Shown here piece after piece: positions 14,913-24,001 of a stretch of DNA of 64,000 bases. The DNA is taken from NCBI RefSeq assembly GCF_023091155.1, contig NZ_JAHWXK010000003.1, positions 62,001-126,000 on the forward strand, read 5' to 3'. The notes below the pieces were generated by a model. That model searched no databases, was not told the origin of the DNA, and saw only the letters and a list, made by a program, of their open reading frames with translations. Origin of the DNA: Microbacterium sufflavum. Lineage in GTDB: Bacteria > Actinomycetota > Actinomycetes > Actinomycetales > Microbacteriaceae. Every line of letters begins with the position of its first letter. Position 1 is the stretch's first letter. Made by a program: the position numbers and the translations under genes.

Positions 14913-15944
14913 TCACGACCGCCGTGCGGGCTCGCTGCCCGCCTCGCGCACGATCTCGTGCCACAGGTCGACCGAGTCGTCGTCCGCTGCACGCCGTCCG
15001 GCACGACCCACCACGGTGACCGCCACCAGGGGGTCTTTGGCGGAGCGGATGATGATGCGGCCGGTCCCCGCCGAGCGCAGCACCTGCGCCAGCTCGTCCC
15101 GGATCTCGATCCGTCGGTCCTCTCCGATGCCGTCCAGCCCGCCCTCGTCGAACACCGTCACCGATGCACCGCGTCGCCGGGCGGCCTCGATCGCATCGCG
15201 GACGTCGTCGTTCAGCAGGTCCGCCCCGCGCAGCTCGTCGCGCAGCCGCCCCTCCGCCAGTCGCGCCTCCAGCCGCTCGTCCTCGTCCAGCGCACCGCGC
15301 GTGGCGACGACCCGACTCAGCACGGGCCCGGCGACGGCGAGGGCGAACTGCGTGCGCAGTCGCCGCTCCCGCTGCCGCACGCGCTGCGTGGCGTGCCAGG
15401 CCGACACCGCCTGCTGGATCTCGGAGAGCCGCTCCGTGTCCCTGACCGCCCTGTCCCAGAACATCACCAGGAGCTGCGCGACCACCACCCACATGATCGA
15501 GCCGACCACGCCCAGGTTCAGAGCGACGCCGACGCTGAGCGCCGCAGACGCCGTGGCGACCAGGATCGCCAGGGCCGACCACCCGATGACGGGTCGCCGC
15601 CGGACGACGCACACGACGGCCAGCAACCCGAGGCCGCCGATGTACCACGTGGCGAACGGTGCCGTACGGTCGGCGGGGTCGAGGGACACGGTGACCAGGA
15701 TCGGGATCACCGCGGTCGCCGCCAGCGCGAGCAGCGACGTCCACAGCGGCATCCGCACGGTCGCGGGATGGCCGAGGATCGCGACGGTGACCACCGCGAG
15801 GAACAGTCCGATACCGAGCACCATGAGCAGCGGTGCCGTCGGCTGCTCGATCCACCAGACACCGCGCGCGACGAAGTACAGCGCGAAGCCCACGGCCAGC
15901 GACGTCGCGACACTGCGCACCGTCCGGTTCACGAGCGCTCCCAT
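14913..15944 (-). CDS. membrane protein resembling a decayed histidine kinase
   Basis: A 343-residue protein. The first 190 residues are mainly hydrophobic and form about six membrane segments, like the input domain of the neighbouring kinase. The soluble C-terminal part starts with a charged helix (RQRERRLRTQFALAVAG). It ends with ELAQVLRSAGTGRIIIRSA and VAVTVVGRAGR, which resembles the layout of an HATPase N-box and following strand but lacks its Asn and glycine loops. No phospho-accepting His box was found. It overlaps the intact kinase by 16 bases and is the last gene of the operon. It could act as a sensor or regulator of the kinase; this is inference. Confidence 0.65.
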   Translation of the reverse strand: MGALVNRTVRSVATSLAVGFALYFVARGVWWIEQPTAPLLMVLGIGLFLAVVTVAILGHPATVRMPLWTSLLALAATAVIPILVTVSLDPADRTAPFATWYIGGLGLLAVVCVVRRRPVIGWSALAILVATASAALSVGVALNLGVVGSIMWVVVAQLLVMFWDRAVRDTERLSEIQQAVSAWHATQRVRQRERRLRTQFALAVAGPVLSRVVATRGALDEDERLEARLAEGRLRDELRGADLLNDDVRDAIEAARRRGASVTVFDEGGLDGIGEDRRIEIRDELAQVLRSAGTGRIIIRSAKDPLVAVTVVGRAGRRAADDDSVDLWHEIVREAGSEPARRS

Positions 15945-17164
15945 CCGAGCGTGACCGTCGTGCCGTCCTCATCCGACACGATCTGCGCGGTGCCGGCGAC
16001 ACCGGCCATGCGCGCGAGGATCGATGCGCGGATGCCCAGCCGGTCGGGGCCGATCGCGTCGACGTCGAAGCCGGGGCCGTGGTCGGAGATCGTGACCGCG
16101 ATCCCCTCGTCGCCGTGGCCTTCCGCGACGATGTGCAGTCCACGTCCGTGCGCGTGCGTCACCGCGTTGCCGATCGCCTGCCGCGCCGCGAGCACCAGTG
16201 CTCTGGCGGCACGTCCGGGGATGAGGCCGATGCCTCCGCGCTCCTCGACGATGGCGTCCGCGCCGAGCTCCGACAGCGCCCGGCGCAGCTCGACGACGAT
16301 CTGTGCGGTGCCGACCGGTTCGTCGCTGCCCTCCTCCGCCACCGCGGCCTCCGTGTTGGCCAGCCGCGTCAGCGCCTCCCTGGCCATCGCGACCGCGAGC
16401 TCCTGTGCCCTCTCCCCGTCCGCACGCTCCGCGGCGATCAGCGCGGCGAGCACGCTGTCGTGCATGAGCGCCGACATCGCCACCCGCTCCTCCTCCGCGG
16501 CGGCCGCGGCGGCCGCAGTGGCGTAGGACGCCACCGCCGTGCCCCTCGCCTCGTCGACGCCCCCCGCCACCGACCGGAACATCCAGCCGAGCGACACGAT
16601 GACCACGCCCAGGATCAGCGTGAACGACACGTCGAACGCGGTCGTGACCCAGAACTCGCGCGAGAACCCGCCCTGCACCAGCCGGACGTAGCCGTACACG
16701 AACGGCACGCCCACCGCCCACGCGAACTGCAGCCGCAGCGGGAAGGCCAGCATCGCGGCGACCACCCCGACGTTCACCAGGAAGAAGATCCAGGGCTGCG
16801 CGCCGGCGACCTTGTCGGCGGGATCGACGACGACGGGCCACGCGGCGAGCGCGACCACGTAGACCACCGCGAAGATCCCCGCGGCGACGCGTACCCCGCG
16901 GCCGACCAGGCACGCCACGAGCATGACGATGAGCGGGACGAAGACGACCACGAGCAGGAGCATGTGCGGCACATCGGCCCTGGACAGGGTCGCGATCGCG
17001 GCGATGAGCGCCTGCACGCCGAGCACCGCCGAGCCCAGCGCCACCACGATCGCGAGGATCCGCTCCATCCGCTTCGACGTGAAGCGCTCGAAACCGCTCT
17101 CCACGCTGCCGGGAGACGGGATCTTGCTCCAGGCGTCGCGGACGCTGAGCGGCTCAGTGGGCAC
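15929..17164 (-). CDS. sensor histidine kinase of the NarL-associated type
   Basis: A 411-residue membrane kinase. Six or so membrane segments lie at residues 35-195. An Ala-rich linker leads to the phospho-acceptor box ALMHDSVLAALIAAE (H235), and the HATPase domain follows with QAIGNAVTHAHG (N-box) and SDHGPGFDVD with GIRAS (glycine boxes). It would phosphorylate the response regulator encoded just upstream, whose gene it overlaps by 11 bases. The GTG start at 17164 is fixed by this coupling. The signal is unknown; the many membrane segments without a periplasmic domain suggest membrane or envelope sensing. Confidence 0.88.
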   Translation of the reverse strand: MPTEPLSVRDAWSKIPSPGSVESGFERFTSKRMERILAIVVALGSAVLGVQALIAAIATLSRADVPHMLLLVVVFVPLIVMLVACLVGRGVRVAAGIFAVVYVVALAAWPVVVDPADKVAGAQPWIFFLVNVGVVAAMLAFPLRLQFAWAVGVPFVYGYVRLVQGGFSREFWVTTAFDVSFTLILGVVIVSLGWMFRSVAGGVDEARGTAVASYATAAAAAAAEEERVAMSALMHDSVLAALIAAERADGERAQELAVAMAREALTRLANTEAAVAEEGSDEPVGTAQIVVELRRALSELGADAIVEERGGIGLIPGRAARALVLAARQAIGNAVTHAHGRGLHIVAEGHGDEGIAVTISDHGPGFDVDAIGPDRLGIRASILARMAGVAGTAQIVSDEDGTTVTLGWERS

Positions 17165-17813
17165 TCGGCGCCCCGTCGGCGGCCACGATGCCGTCCTCCA
17201 TCGCCCGTCGCAACAGGTCGACCTTGGTGGGGGCGGGCCGCCCGACCTCGACGTACTTGACCCGGATGCGGGTGATGTTCTCCTTCGCGGTGGAGTAGGC
17301 GACGCCGAGCCGCTCGGCGACCGCCTTCAGCGGCAGCCCCGTGGCATACAGCCGCAGGACCTCGCGCTCTCGTGTGGAGAGCTGGGCATCCGCGAAGGCC
17401 CGGTCGCCATCCACCGCGCTCGCCCACTCGACATTGTTCAACGCCTCGCCCTGGGCGACCGTGCGGATCGCGTCGAGCACGTCGTCGAGGGCCGAGGACT
17501 TGCTGACCACGCCGGCGGCACCCGCCGCGAGCGCCTCCCGCACCGCGGCCGGCCGGTCGGCGACGCTGTGGATGACCACGCTCGCCCCGTCTGCCACGAG
17601 CGAGGTGACGTTCTCGGTGACGGTCGTCCCGTCACCGAGGGTGAGGTCGAGCACCACCACGTCGGCGGGCGGCACGACCGCGCTGGACCGCCACGTCAGA
17701 TACGACCCCACCGTGCTGCCGGAGAACACCACGGTCTGCCCGTCGCGGGCGAACGCGGCCTCGAGACCGAGGCGGACGGACTCGTGGTCGTCGATGAGGG
17801 CGACGGTGCTCAT
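17154..17813 (-). CDS. NarL/LuxR-type response regulator
   Basis: A 219-residue transcription factor with a receiver domain (acidic pair D8-D9, phospho-acceptor D56 in VVVLDLTLGDG, conserved Lys in VVSKS) and a C-terminal LuxR helix-turn-helix (LSTREREVLRLYATGLPLKA). The ATG at 17813 is preferred over a GTG two codons earlier because TAGGCT lies 6 bases before it. It is the first gene of a three-gene operon with a kinase and a kinase-like membrane protein. Confidence 0.93.
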   Translation of the reverse strand: MSTVALIDDHESVRLGLEAAFARDGQTVVFSGSTVGSYLTWRSSAVVPPADVVVLDLTLGDGTTVTENVTSLVADGASVVIHSVADRPAAVREALAAGAAGVVSKSSALDDVLDAIRTVAQGEALNNVEWASAVDGDRAFADAQLSTREREVLRLYATGLPLKAVAERLGVAYSTAKENITRIRVKYVEVGRPAPTKVDLLRRAMEDGIVAADGAPSAH

Positions 17814-17819
17814 GCCCAC

Positions 17820-17825
17820 AGCCTA
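17820..17825 (-). promoter_or_regulatory. leaderless -10 element of the two-component operon
   Basis: TAGGCT with a 6-base spacer to the ATG at 17813. Confidence 0.6.
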
Positions 17826-17854
17826 CTGAGTCCCGCTCGCGGGTCGCCGCGCCG

Positions 17855-19093
17855 TCAGCGGGTGAGGAGCGCGACGACCTCGAAGTGATGCGAGTGCGGG
17901 AACAGGTCGAAGCCGCGCAGCGTCCCCACCCGCCACCCGAGCTCGCGGAACGTGCCGAGGTCGCGGGCGAGCGCCACCGGGTCGCACGCCACGTACACGA
18001 CCGCCTCCGGGGCGAGCGCGTGCACACCCTCGACGACCGCGCGACCCGCACCGGCGCGCGGCGGGTCGAGCACCACGGCGCCCGTACGACCGCGGCTCGA
18101 CGCGCCGGAGAGGAAACGGTCGACCCTGGCGGTCACCGCCGACACCTCGACCGGAGCGAGATTGACCTTGGCGTGCTCGGTCGCCCGCCTGCTCGACTCG
18201 ACGGTGACGATGTCGGTGCCGCCCAGATCCGCCAGCGTGCGGGCGAACAGTCCTACCCCGCCGTACAGGTCGTAGTGCGTCGCACCCGGGTCCACGCGCC
18301 CGTCGAGCAGCCCGTAGACGGCGGCGTCGAGCACCGAGGCCGCGCGCGGATGCACCTGCCAGAAGCCGCCGGCGTCGACCTGGAACACACGGTCGCCCAC
18401 GCGCTCGTGCACGACCTCGGGCGCGGGTCGGCGGCCTCGGCGCGGAGCCCGCCGCTCGGACTCGGGGTGACGCAGCACCCGGACCTCGCCGTCGGCCGGC
18501 TCGACGAGCTCGATGCGGCCCGGCTCACCGCCGTCGAGCGCGAGAGCGGCGGCCTCGACCGCCGGCCGCGCAAGCGGGTACGAGCCGACCGGCACCACGC
18601 GGTGGCTGCGCGCCGCGAACGGGCCGACGACACCGCGGTCGTCCACGTGCAGGGTCACCCTGGTGCGCCAGCGCGCGCCGTCTCCGGACTCCACGGCCTC
18701 GATCTCCGGCGCCTCCAGCCCGGCGCCGGCGAAGCGGTCGAACGCCTCGCTCAGCACCTGGCGCTTCAGGACACGCTGCTGCCCGAGCTCGATGTGGCCC
18801 AGGTCGGCGCCGCCCGGACGGTCGGCGGGGTCGCGCGACACGTCGGCCTCCGGCCACAGGTGCGGGCGCCGGTGCGGGGAGGCCTCGACCACCTCGACCG
18901 TATCGGCGCGCCAGAAGCTGCGCGTGTCCGCGTCCGCAGCACCCGCGGGGGTGAGCAGCCGCGCCCGCACGCGCTCTCCGGGGAGCGCGTCGGAGACGAA
19001 CACCACACGACCCTCGTGACGGGCGACGAAGGTCCCTCCGTGAGCGATGCCGGTGATGTCGAGTTCGAGCACGTCGGCTGCGGAGGAAGTCAT
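17855..19093 (-). CDS. class I SAM-dependent RNA methyltransferase, TrmA/RlmD type
   Basis: A 412-residue enzyme that methylates C5 of a uridine in rRNA or tRNA. The N-terminus (LDITGIAHGGTFVARHEGRV) is a TRAM RNA-binding domain. The catalytic half has FWQVHP, the SAM loop DLYGGVGLFA, VLDPPRAG, and the nucleophile Cys in YVACDPVALARDL. There is no CxxxxxCxxC iron-sulfur cluster motif near the N-terminus, as in many actinobacterial members. The substrate base cannot be assigned. The ATG at 19093 faces maf across a 23-base gap and follows TATCCT by 6 bases. Confidence 0.9.
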   Translation of the reverse strand: MTSSAADVLELDITGIAHGGTFVARHEGRVVFVSDALPGERVRARLLTPAGAADADTRSFWRADTVEVVEASPHRRPHLWPEADVSRDPADRPGGADLGHIELGQQRVLKRQVLSEAFDRFAGAGLEAPEIEAVESGDGARWRTRVTLHVDDRGVVGPFAARSHRVVPVGSYPLARPAVEAAALALDGGEPGRIELVEPADGEVRVLRHPESERRAPRRGRRPAPEVVHERVGDRVFQVDAGGFWQVHPRAASVLDAAVYGLLDGRVDPGATHYDLYGGVGLFARTLADLGGTDIVTVESSRRATEHAKVNLAPVEVSAVTARVDRFLSGASSRGRTGAVVLDPPRAGAGRAVVEGVHALAPEAVVYVACDPVALARDLGTFRELGWRVGTLRGFDLFPHSHHFEVVALLTR

Positions 19094-19116
19094 CCTTCGA
19101 GGATACGGTGGTGCAC
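19094..19116. promoter_or_regulatory. overlapping divergent leaderless promoters (methyltransferase and maf)
   Basis: Only 23 bases separate the two start codons. The minus-strand TATCCT (19100-19105) has a 6-base spacer to ATG 19093. The plus-strand TACGGT (19104-19109) has a 7-base spacer to ATG 19117. The hexamers share two bases, and each promoter's -35 zone lies inside the opposite coding region. Confidence 0.6.
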
Positions 19117-19752
19117 ATGCGCGTCTGCCTCGCCTCCACGTCTCCCGCCCGGCTCATGCTGCTGCGCCAGGCCGGCATCGAGCCACTCACCCTCGCGCCG
19201 GATGTCGACGAGGACGCCCTCGCCGCCGCGGCCGAGGAGCGCGTGGGCCCGCTCGCACCGGCCGACCTGGTGCTGCTGCTCGCCAGGGCCAAGGCGGCGG
19301 CCGTCGCCGAGCGGCTGAGCGCCGACGGCGACTTCGACGGCCTGGTGATCGGCGGCGACTCGATGTTCGAGCTCGCCGGACGCGTGTACGGGAAGCCGTA
19401 TACCCCCGAGGAGGCGACGCGCCGCTGGCAGAAGATGCGCGGCGCCACCGGGGTGCTGCACTCCGGGCACTCCGTCTTCCGGGTCTCCCCCGGCGCGACC
19501 CCGGTGGAGGCGACCGCCGTCGCCGAGGCCGCCGTGACCTTCGCCGACGACCTGGACGACGCGGAGATCGCCGCCTATGTCGCGTCGGGTGAGCCCCTGC
19601 TCGTGGCCGGTGCCTTCACGGTCGACAGCCTGGGCGGTGCCTTCATCACCCGTGTGGAGGGCGACCCGTCCACCGTGGTCGGCATGTCCCTGTCGACCGT
19701 GCGCCGCCTGGCGGGTGAGCTCGGGGTCCGCTGGACCGACCTGTGGTCGTAG
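19117..19752 (+). CDS. maf: Maf-type nucleotide pyrophosphatase
   Basis: A 211-residue house-cleaning enzyme that hydrolyses non-canonical or excess nucleoside triphosphates to monophosphates. The N-terminus CLASTSPARLMLLRQAG carries the conserved S-x-R motif. GGDSMFELAGRVYGKP holds the catalytic Asp region, and AGAFTVDSLGGAFI is the C-terminal signature. The ATG at 19117 is chosen over two upstream in-frame GTGs because it gives the family N-terminus and lies 7 bases after TACGGT. In Mycobacterium maf sits between the accD-accE and accA genes, as it does here. Confidence 0.93.
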   Translation: MRVCLASTSPARLMLLRQAGIEPLTLAPDVDEDALAAAAEERVGPLAPADLVLLLARAKAAAVAERLSADGDFDGLVIGGDSMFELAGRVYGKPYTPEEATRRWQKMRGATGVLHSGHSVFRVSPGATPVEATAVAEAAVTFADDLDDAEIAAYVASGEPLLVAGAFTVDSLGGAFITRVEGDPSTVVGMSLSTVRRLAGELGVRWTDLWS

Positions 19753-19817
19753 ACTCCCCTCCACGTTTTCGATCGTTTCTTGTCGAGAGTCGTCAAAGGG
19801 ATCGGGGGGCTACTCGC

Positions 19818-19823
19818 TAGGCT
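19818..19823 (+). promoter_or_regulatory. leaderless -10 element of the acyl-CoA carboxylase alpha gene
   Basis: TAGGCT with a 7-base spacer to the ATG at 19831. Confidence 0.6.
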
Positions 19824-19830
19824 GGCAAGC

Positions 19831-21597
19831 ATGCCTGCAATCGCCAAGGTGCTCATCGCCAACCGCGGCGAGATCGCCGTCCGCATCATCCGTGCCGCAC
19901 GCGACTCCGGGATCGCCTCGGTCGCCGTCTACGCCGACCAGGACCGTGACGCGCTGCACGTGCGTCTCGCCGACGAGGCCTACGCGCTGAGCGGCTCGAC
20001 CAGCGCCGAGACCTACCTCCAGATCGACAAGATCCTCTCCGTCGCCCGCCGCGCCGGTGCCGACGCCGTGCACCCCGGCTACGGCTTCCTCGCCGAGAAC
20101 GCCGAGTTCGCACGCGCCGTGATCGACGCGGGCATCACCTGGATCGGCCCGTCGCCCGAGGCCATCGAGGCCCTCGGCGACAAGGTCACCGCGCGTCACG
20201 TCGCCGAGAAGGTCGGCGCCCCGCTCGCCCCCGGCACCCCCGGCCCCGTCGCCGGCGCCGACGAGGTCGTGGCGTTCGCGAAGGAGTACGGCCTGCCCAT
20301 CGCCATCAAGGCCGCGTACGGCGGTGGCGGACGCGGGCTCAAGGTCGCCCGTGAGCTCGACGAGGTCGCCGAACTGTTCGAGTCGGCCACGCGCGAGGCG
20401 GTCGCGGCCTTCGGTCGCGGCGAGTGCTTCGTCGAGAAGTACCTCGACAAGCCGCGCCACGTCGAGACCCAGTGCCTGGCCGACGCCGCGGGCAACGTCG
20501 TCGTCATCTCCACGCGCGACTGCTCGCTGCAGCGCCGTCACCAGAAGCTCGTCGAGGAGGCTCCGGCCCCGTTCCTCACCCCGGAGCAGAACGAGCAGCT
20601 CTACACCGCGTCGAAGGCCATCCTCAAGGAGGTCGGCTACGTGGGCGCGGGAACGTGCGAGTTCCTGATCGGCGCCGACGGCACGGTCTCGTTCCTCGAG
20701 GTCAACACGCGCCTCCAGGTCGAGCACCCCGTGTCGGAGGAGGTCACGGGCATCGACCTCGTGCGCGAGCAGTTCCGCATCGCCGCGGGCGGCACCATCG
20801 ACTACGACGACCCCCAGCCGCAGGGCCACTCGATCGAGTTCCGCATCAACGGCGAGGACCCGGGTCGCGGCTTCCTCCCCCAGCCGGGCCCGATCCACGT
20901 GTTCAAGACGTTCGGCGGCCCCGGGATCCGCCTCGACTCCGGCGTGACCGCTGGTGACTCCGTCTCTGGCGCCTTCGACTCCCTGCTCGCGAAGATCATC
21001 GTCACCGGCAAGGACCGTGCCGAGGCGCTCGAGCGCTCGCGCCGCGCCCTGGACGAGTTCGAGGTCGCGGGTCTCCCCACCGTCATCCCGTTCCACCGCA
21101 AGGTGGTGCGCGACGCCGCCTTCACGGCGGAGGACGGCGACTTCGGCGTCTACACGCGCTGGATCGAGACCGAGTTCGACAACGACATCCCCGCGTGGGA
21201 CGGCGAACTGGAGTCCCCCGCCGCCGCAGGTGCACGGCACACGGTGGTCGTCGAGGTCGGGGGCAAGCGCCTCGAGGTGAGCCTCCCCGACCGCGTCGCG
21301 GTCTCCGCCGGCTCGTCCGGACGGCCCGCTGTCGTGCCGCCGTCGCGCCGCAGCCACACCACCACCGCGAACGCCGGCGCCTCCGGCGACGCCGTCAAGT
21401 CGCCCATGCAGGCCACGGTCGTGAAGGTCGCGGTCGAGGACGGCCAGCAGGTCGTCAAGGGCGACCTGGTCGTCGTGCTCGAGGCCATGAAGATGGAGCA
21501 GCCGCTGCAGGCGCACAAGGACGGCGTGGTGGGCAACATCAACGCCGACGCCGGGGCCACGGTGTCCGCCGGGCACCAGCTCCTCACCATCAGCTGA
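19831..21597 (+). CDS. accA3: acyl-CoA carboxylase alpha subunit (biotin carboxylase plus biotin carrier)
   Basis: A 588-residue two-domain protein. Residues 1-450 form the biotin carboxylase: [32 protein letters not shown], the ATP loop [13 protein letters not shown], and [20 protein letters not shown]. The C-terminal 75 residues are the biotin carrier, with the biotinylated Lys in EAMKMEQ (K554). It carboxylates biotin with ATP and bicarbonate for the beta subunit at 11608-13197. The epsilon gene and the separate alpha and beta genes fit the actinobacterial AccA3 arrangement. The symbol is given by analogy. Confidence 0.95.
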   Translation: MPAIAKVLIANRGEIAVRIIRAARDSGIASVAVYADQDRDALHVRLADEAYALSGSTSAETYLQIDKILSVARRAGADAVHPGYGFLAENAEFARAVIDAGITWIGPSPEAIEALGDKVTARHVAEKVGAPLAPGTPGPVAGADEVVAFAKEYGLPIAIKAAYGGGGRGLKVARELDEVAELFESATREAVAAFGRGECFVEKYLDKPRHVETQCLADAAGNVVVISTRDCSLQRRHQKLVEEAPAPFLTPEQNEQLYTASKAILKEVGYVGAGTCEFLIGADGTVSFLEVNTRLQVEHPVSEEVTGIDLVREQFRIAAGGTIDYDDPQPQGHSIEFRINGEDPGRGFLPQPGPIHVFKTFGGPGIRLDSGVTAGDSVSGAFDSLLAKIIVTGKDRAEALERSRRALDEFEVAGLPTVIPFHRKVVRDAAFTAEDGDFGVYTRWIETEFDNDIPAWDGELESPAAAGARHTVVVEVGGKRLEVSLPDRVAVSAGSSGRPAVVPPSRRSHTTTANAGASGDAVKSPMQATVVKVAVEDGQQVVKGDLVVVLEAMKMEQPLQAHKDGVVGNINADAGATVSAGHQLLTIS

Positions 21598-21606
21598 CAC
21601 CCGGAA

Positions 21607-21654
21607 CACACAGGAAAGGGCACCCCGCCGCAGCGGGGTGCCCTTTCCTGTGTG
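21607..21654. terminator. bidirectional terminator between convergent alpha-subunit and lpdA genes
   Basis: A perfect 22-bp stem (21607-21628 with 21633-21654) with a 4-base loop; the upper part is the GC-rich CACCCCGC. A and T rich arm bases (AGGAAAGGG / CCCTTTCCT) lie within the stem. Confidence 0.9.
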
Positions 21655-21670
21655 CCCGGAGGAGCGGGAC

Positions 21671-23110
21671 TCAGGAGATGTTCACCAGGTGCATGGCCCG
21701 GCTCGCATCGGTGATGCTGCTGGACAGCGACGGGTACGCCGCGAACACGCGCGAGACCTGGTCGACCGTGAGGCGCCGTTCGACGGCGATCGCGATCGGG
21801 TAGATCAGCTCGGACGCCTTCGGCGCGACGATCACGCCGCCGATCACCGTGCCGGAGCCCTTGCGGGCGATGAGCTTGACGAACCCGTCCTTGATGCCCA
21901 TCATCTTCGCGCGCGGGTTGGCGGCGAGGGGCAGCTTGTAGACCATTCCGTCGGCCAGGCCGTCCTCCACGTCCTTCACCCCGTAGCCGACCGTGGCGAT
22001 CTCCGGGGCGGTGAAGATGTTCGACGTGATCTTGATGAGCTCGAGCGGGATCACGATGTCGCCGAGGGCATGGAACACCGCCGTGCGGCCCTGCATCGAG
22101 GCCACCGAGGCCAGGGGGAAGAAGTTCGTGCAGTCGCCCACCGCGTACACGTTCGGCACCGACGTGCGGGCCACCCGGTTCACGCGCACGTGGCCGGAGT
22201 CGTCGAGCTCGACGCCCGCTTCCTCCAGACCGATGCCCGCGGTGTTCGGGATCGAGCCGACCGCCATGAGGCAATGGCTGCCCTCGACCGTGCGGCCGTC
22301 GGACAGCGTCACCGTCACGCCGTCGCCCGTGACCTCCACCTTCTCGGCGCGGGACTTCGACAGCACCTGCATGCCGCCGCGCTTGAACACCTTCTCGAGC
22401 ACCCGGGCGGCGTCCTGGTCCTCGCCGGGGAGCACCTGCTCGCGGCTGGAGACGAGGGTGACCTTCGCGCCGAGGTTCATGTAGGCGGAGGCGAACTCGG
22501 CACCGGTGACCCCGGAGCCGACCACGATGAGGTGCTCGGGAAGCGCCTTCATGTCGTACAGCTGCGTCCACGTGAGGATGCGCCTGCCGTCGGGCTTGGC
22601 GGAGTCGAGCTCGCGCGGCGACGCGCCGACAGCGACCACGATGGTGTCCGCCTCGACGCGGTCGAAGTCGGTGCCGCGCTCCCCCGTCGAGACGACGATC
22701 GCGTTCGGACCCTCCAGTCGACCGTGGCCGGAGAGGATGCGCACGCCCGCGTCGAGAAGGGTCGTGCGCATGTCCTCGGACTGCTGCCCGGCCAGCGCGA
22801 CCAGCCGCTTGTTGACCGCGGCGAGGTTGATCGCGATCTCGGGCTTGAGCGGCTTGCCGTTCTCGCCCTTCGCGTAGAAGTTCACGCCGAGGTCGCTCGC
22901 CTCGGAGATCGCCACCGCGGCGTCGGCGGTGGCGATGAGGCTCTTCGACGGCACCACATCGGTGAGCACGGCCGAGCCGCCCACCCCCACGCGCTCGACC
23001 AGGGTGACCTCGGCGCCGAGCTGGGCGGCCGCGAGGGCCGCCTCGTAACCGCCGGGTCCGCCGCCGAGCACGGCGACGCGCTGAGTGCGCTCGAAAGTGG
23101 TGGAAGACAT
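21671..23110 (-). CDS. lpdA: NAD(P)H-quinone dehydrogenase LpdA (flavoprotein disulfide reductase family)
   Basis: A 479-residue FAD protein of the lipoamide-dehydrogenase fold: AVLGGGPGGYEAALAAAQ binds FAD, VVGSGVTGAEFA binds NAD(P), and AVGDCTNFFPLASVA is the second FAD motif. The place of the redox-active Cys pair reads GVGGSAVLTDVVPSKSL, with no cysteine, so it cannot act as a lipoamide dehydrogenase. This loss matches M. tuberculosis LpdA (Rv3303c), a quinone reductase. Another in-frame ATG lies 3 codons upstream at 23119; the shorter start is better placed for the GGGGAAG site. Confidence 0.92.
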   Translation of the reverse strand: MSSTTFERTQRVAVLGGGPGGYEAALAAAQLGAEVTLVERVGVGGSAVLTDVVPSKSLIATADAAVAISEASDLGVNFYAKGENGKPLKPEIAINLAAVNKRLVALAGQQSEDMRTTLLDAGVRILSGHGRLEGPNAIVVSTGERGTDFDRVEADTIVVAVGASPRELDSAKPDGRRILTWTQLYDMKALPEHLIVVGSGVTGAEFASAYMNLGAKVTLVSSREQVLPGEDQDAARVLEKVFKRGGMQVLSKSRAEKVEVTGDGVTVTLSDGRTVEGSHCLMAVGSIPNTAGIGLEEAGVELDDSGHVRVNRVARTSVPNVYAVGDCTNFFPLASVASMQGRTAVFHALGDIVIPLELIKITSNIFTAPEIATVGYGVKDVEDGLADGMVYKLPLAANPRAKMMGIKDGFVKLIARKGSGTVIGGVIVAPKASELIYPIAIAVERRLTVDQVSRVFAAYPSLSSSITDASRAMHLVNIS

Positions 23111-23155
23111 GCTTTCCATTCTTCCCCAATCCTGGCCCCCGAGCCTGCACCTTCC

Positions 23156-23161
23156 TAGAGT
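23156..23161 (+). promoter_or_regulatory. leaderless -10 element of the pnp-pgm operon
   Basis: TAGAGT with a 6-base spacer to the ATG at 23168. Confidence 0.55.
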
Positions 23162-23167
23162 GGATCC

Positions 23168-24001
23168 ATGCCTGAAACGCACAGCAACCCCCTCGACGAC
23201 CCCTCCGCGAACCCGTTCGAGGTGGCCGCCGCGGCCGCCTCCGACATCGCGCGCCTCACCGGCGTCGAGAAGCACGACATCGCCCTCACGCTCGGCAGCG
23301 GCTGGGGCAAGGCCGCCGACCTCATCGGCGAGACGGTCGCCACGATCCCCGCGACCGAGGTCACCGGATTCTCCAAGCCCGCCCTCGAGGGACACGTCGG
23401 GACGCTGCGCAGCATCCGCACCCCCGGCGGGAAGAACGTGCTGGTGATCGGCGCGCGCACCCACTACTACGAGAACCACGGCGTGCGTCGCGTGGTGCAC
23501 AGCGTGCGAACGGCCGCTGCGACGGGGGCGAAGATCATGGTGCTCACCAACGGTGCCGGCGGCATCCGCGAGACCTGGAAGCCCGGCCAGCCGGTGCTGA
23601 TCAGCGACCACATCAACCTGACCGCCGACTCGCCGCTCGAGGGGGCGACGTTCATCGACCTCACCGACCTGTACGCGAAGCGTCTGCGCGACGTCGCTCG
23701 GAGCATCGACCCCGGCCTGGACGAGGGCGTCTACACGCAGTTCCGCGGTCCGCACTACGAGACCCCGGCCGAGGTGCAGATGGCGAAGGCGATCGGCGGG
23801 CACATCGTCGGCATGTCCACCGCGCTGGAGGCCATCGCGGCGCGCGAGGCGGGCATGGAGATCCTCGGGTTCTCGCTCATCACGAACCTCGCCGCCGGCA
23901 TCCAGCAGACGCCGCTCAGCCATGCCGAGGTGATCGAGGCCGGGCGGGAGGCGGAGCCGGTGATCTCCGCACTGCTGGCGAGGGTGGTCGAGGCCCTGTG
24001 A
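23168..24001 (+). CDS. punA: purine-nucleoside phosphorylase (trimeric, PNP-I type)
   Basis: A 277-residue enzyme that splits purine nucleosides with phosphate to a base and ribose-1-phosphate. It has TLGSGWG (phosphate loop), EGHVGTLRS, ARTHYYENHGV, LTNGAGGIRETWKPG, FRGPHYETPAEV and the base-binding TNLAAGIQ. These mark the mammalian-like trimeric class, as in M. tuberculosis deoD (Rv3307). It overlaps the next gene as GTGA, so ribose-1-phosphate formation and phosphosugar isomerisation are coupled in one operon. Confidence 0.94.
   Translation: MPETHSNPLDDPSANPFEVAAAAASDIARLTGVEKHDIALTLGSGWGKAADLIGETVATIPATEVTGFSKPALEGHVGTLRSIRTPGGKNVLVIGARTHYYENHGVRRVVHSVRTAAATGAKIMVLTNGAGGIRETWKPGQPVLISDHINLTADSPLEGATFIDLTDLYAKRLRDVARSIDPGLDEGVYTQFRGPHYETPAEVQMAKAIGGHIVGMSTALEAIAAREAGMEILGFSLITNLAAGIQQTPLSHAEVIEAGREAEPVISALLARVVEAL

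Noticed and set aside
21671..23110. Call as dihydrolipoamide dehydrogenase
   Set aside because: The redox Cys pair is absent (GVGGSAVLTDVVPSKSL), so the quinone-reductase LpdA assignment fits better.
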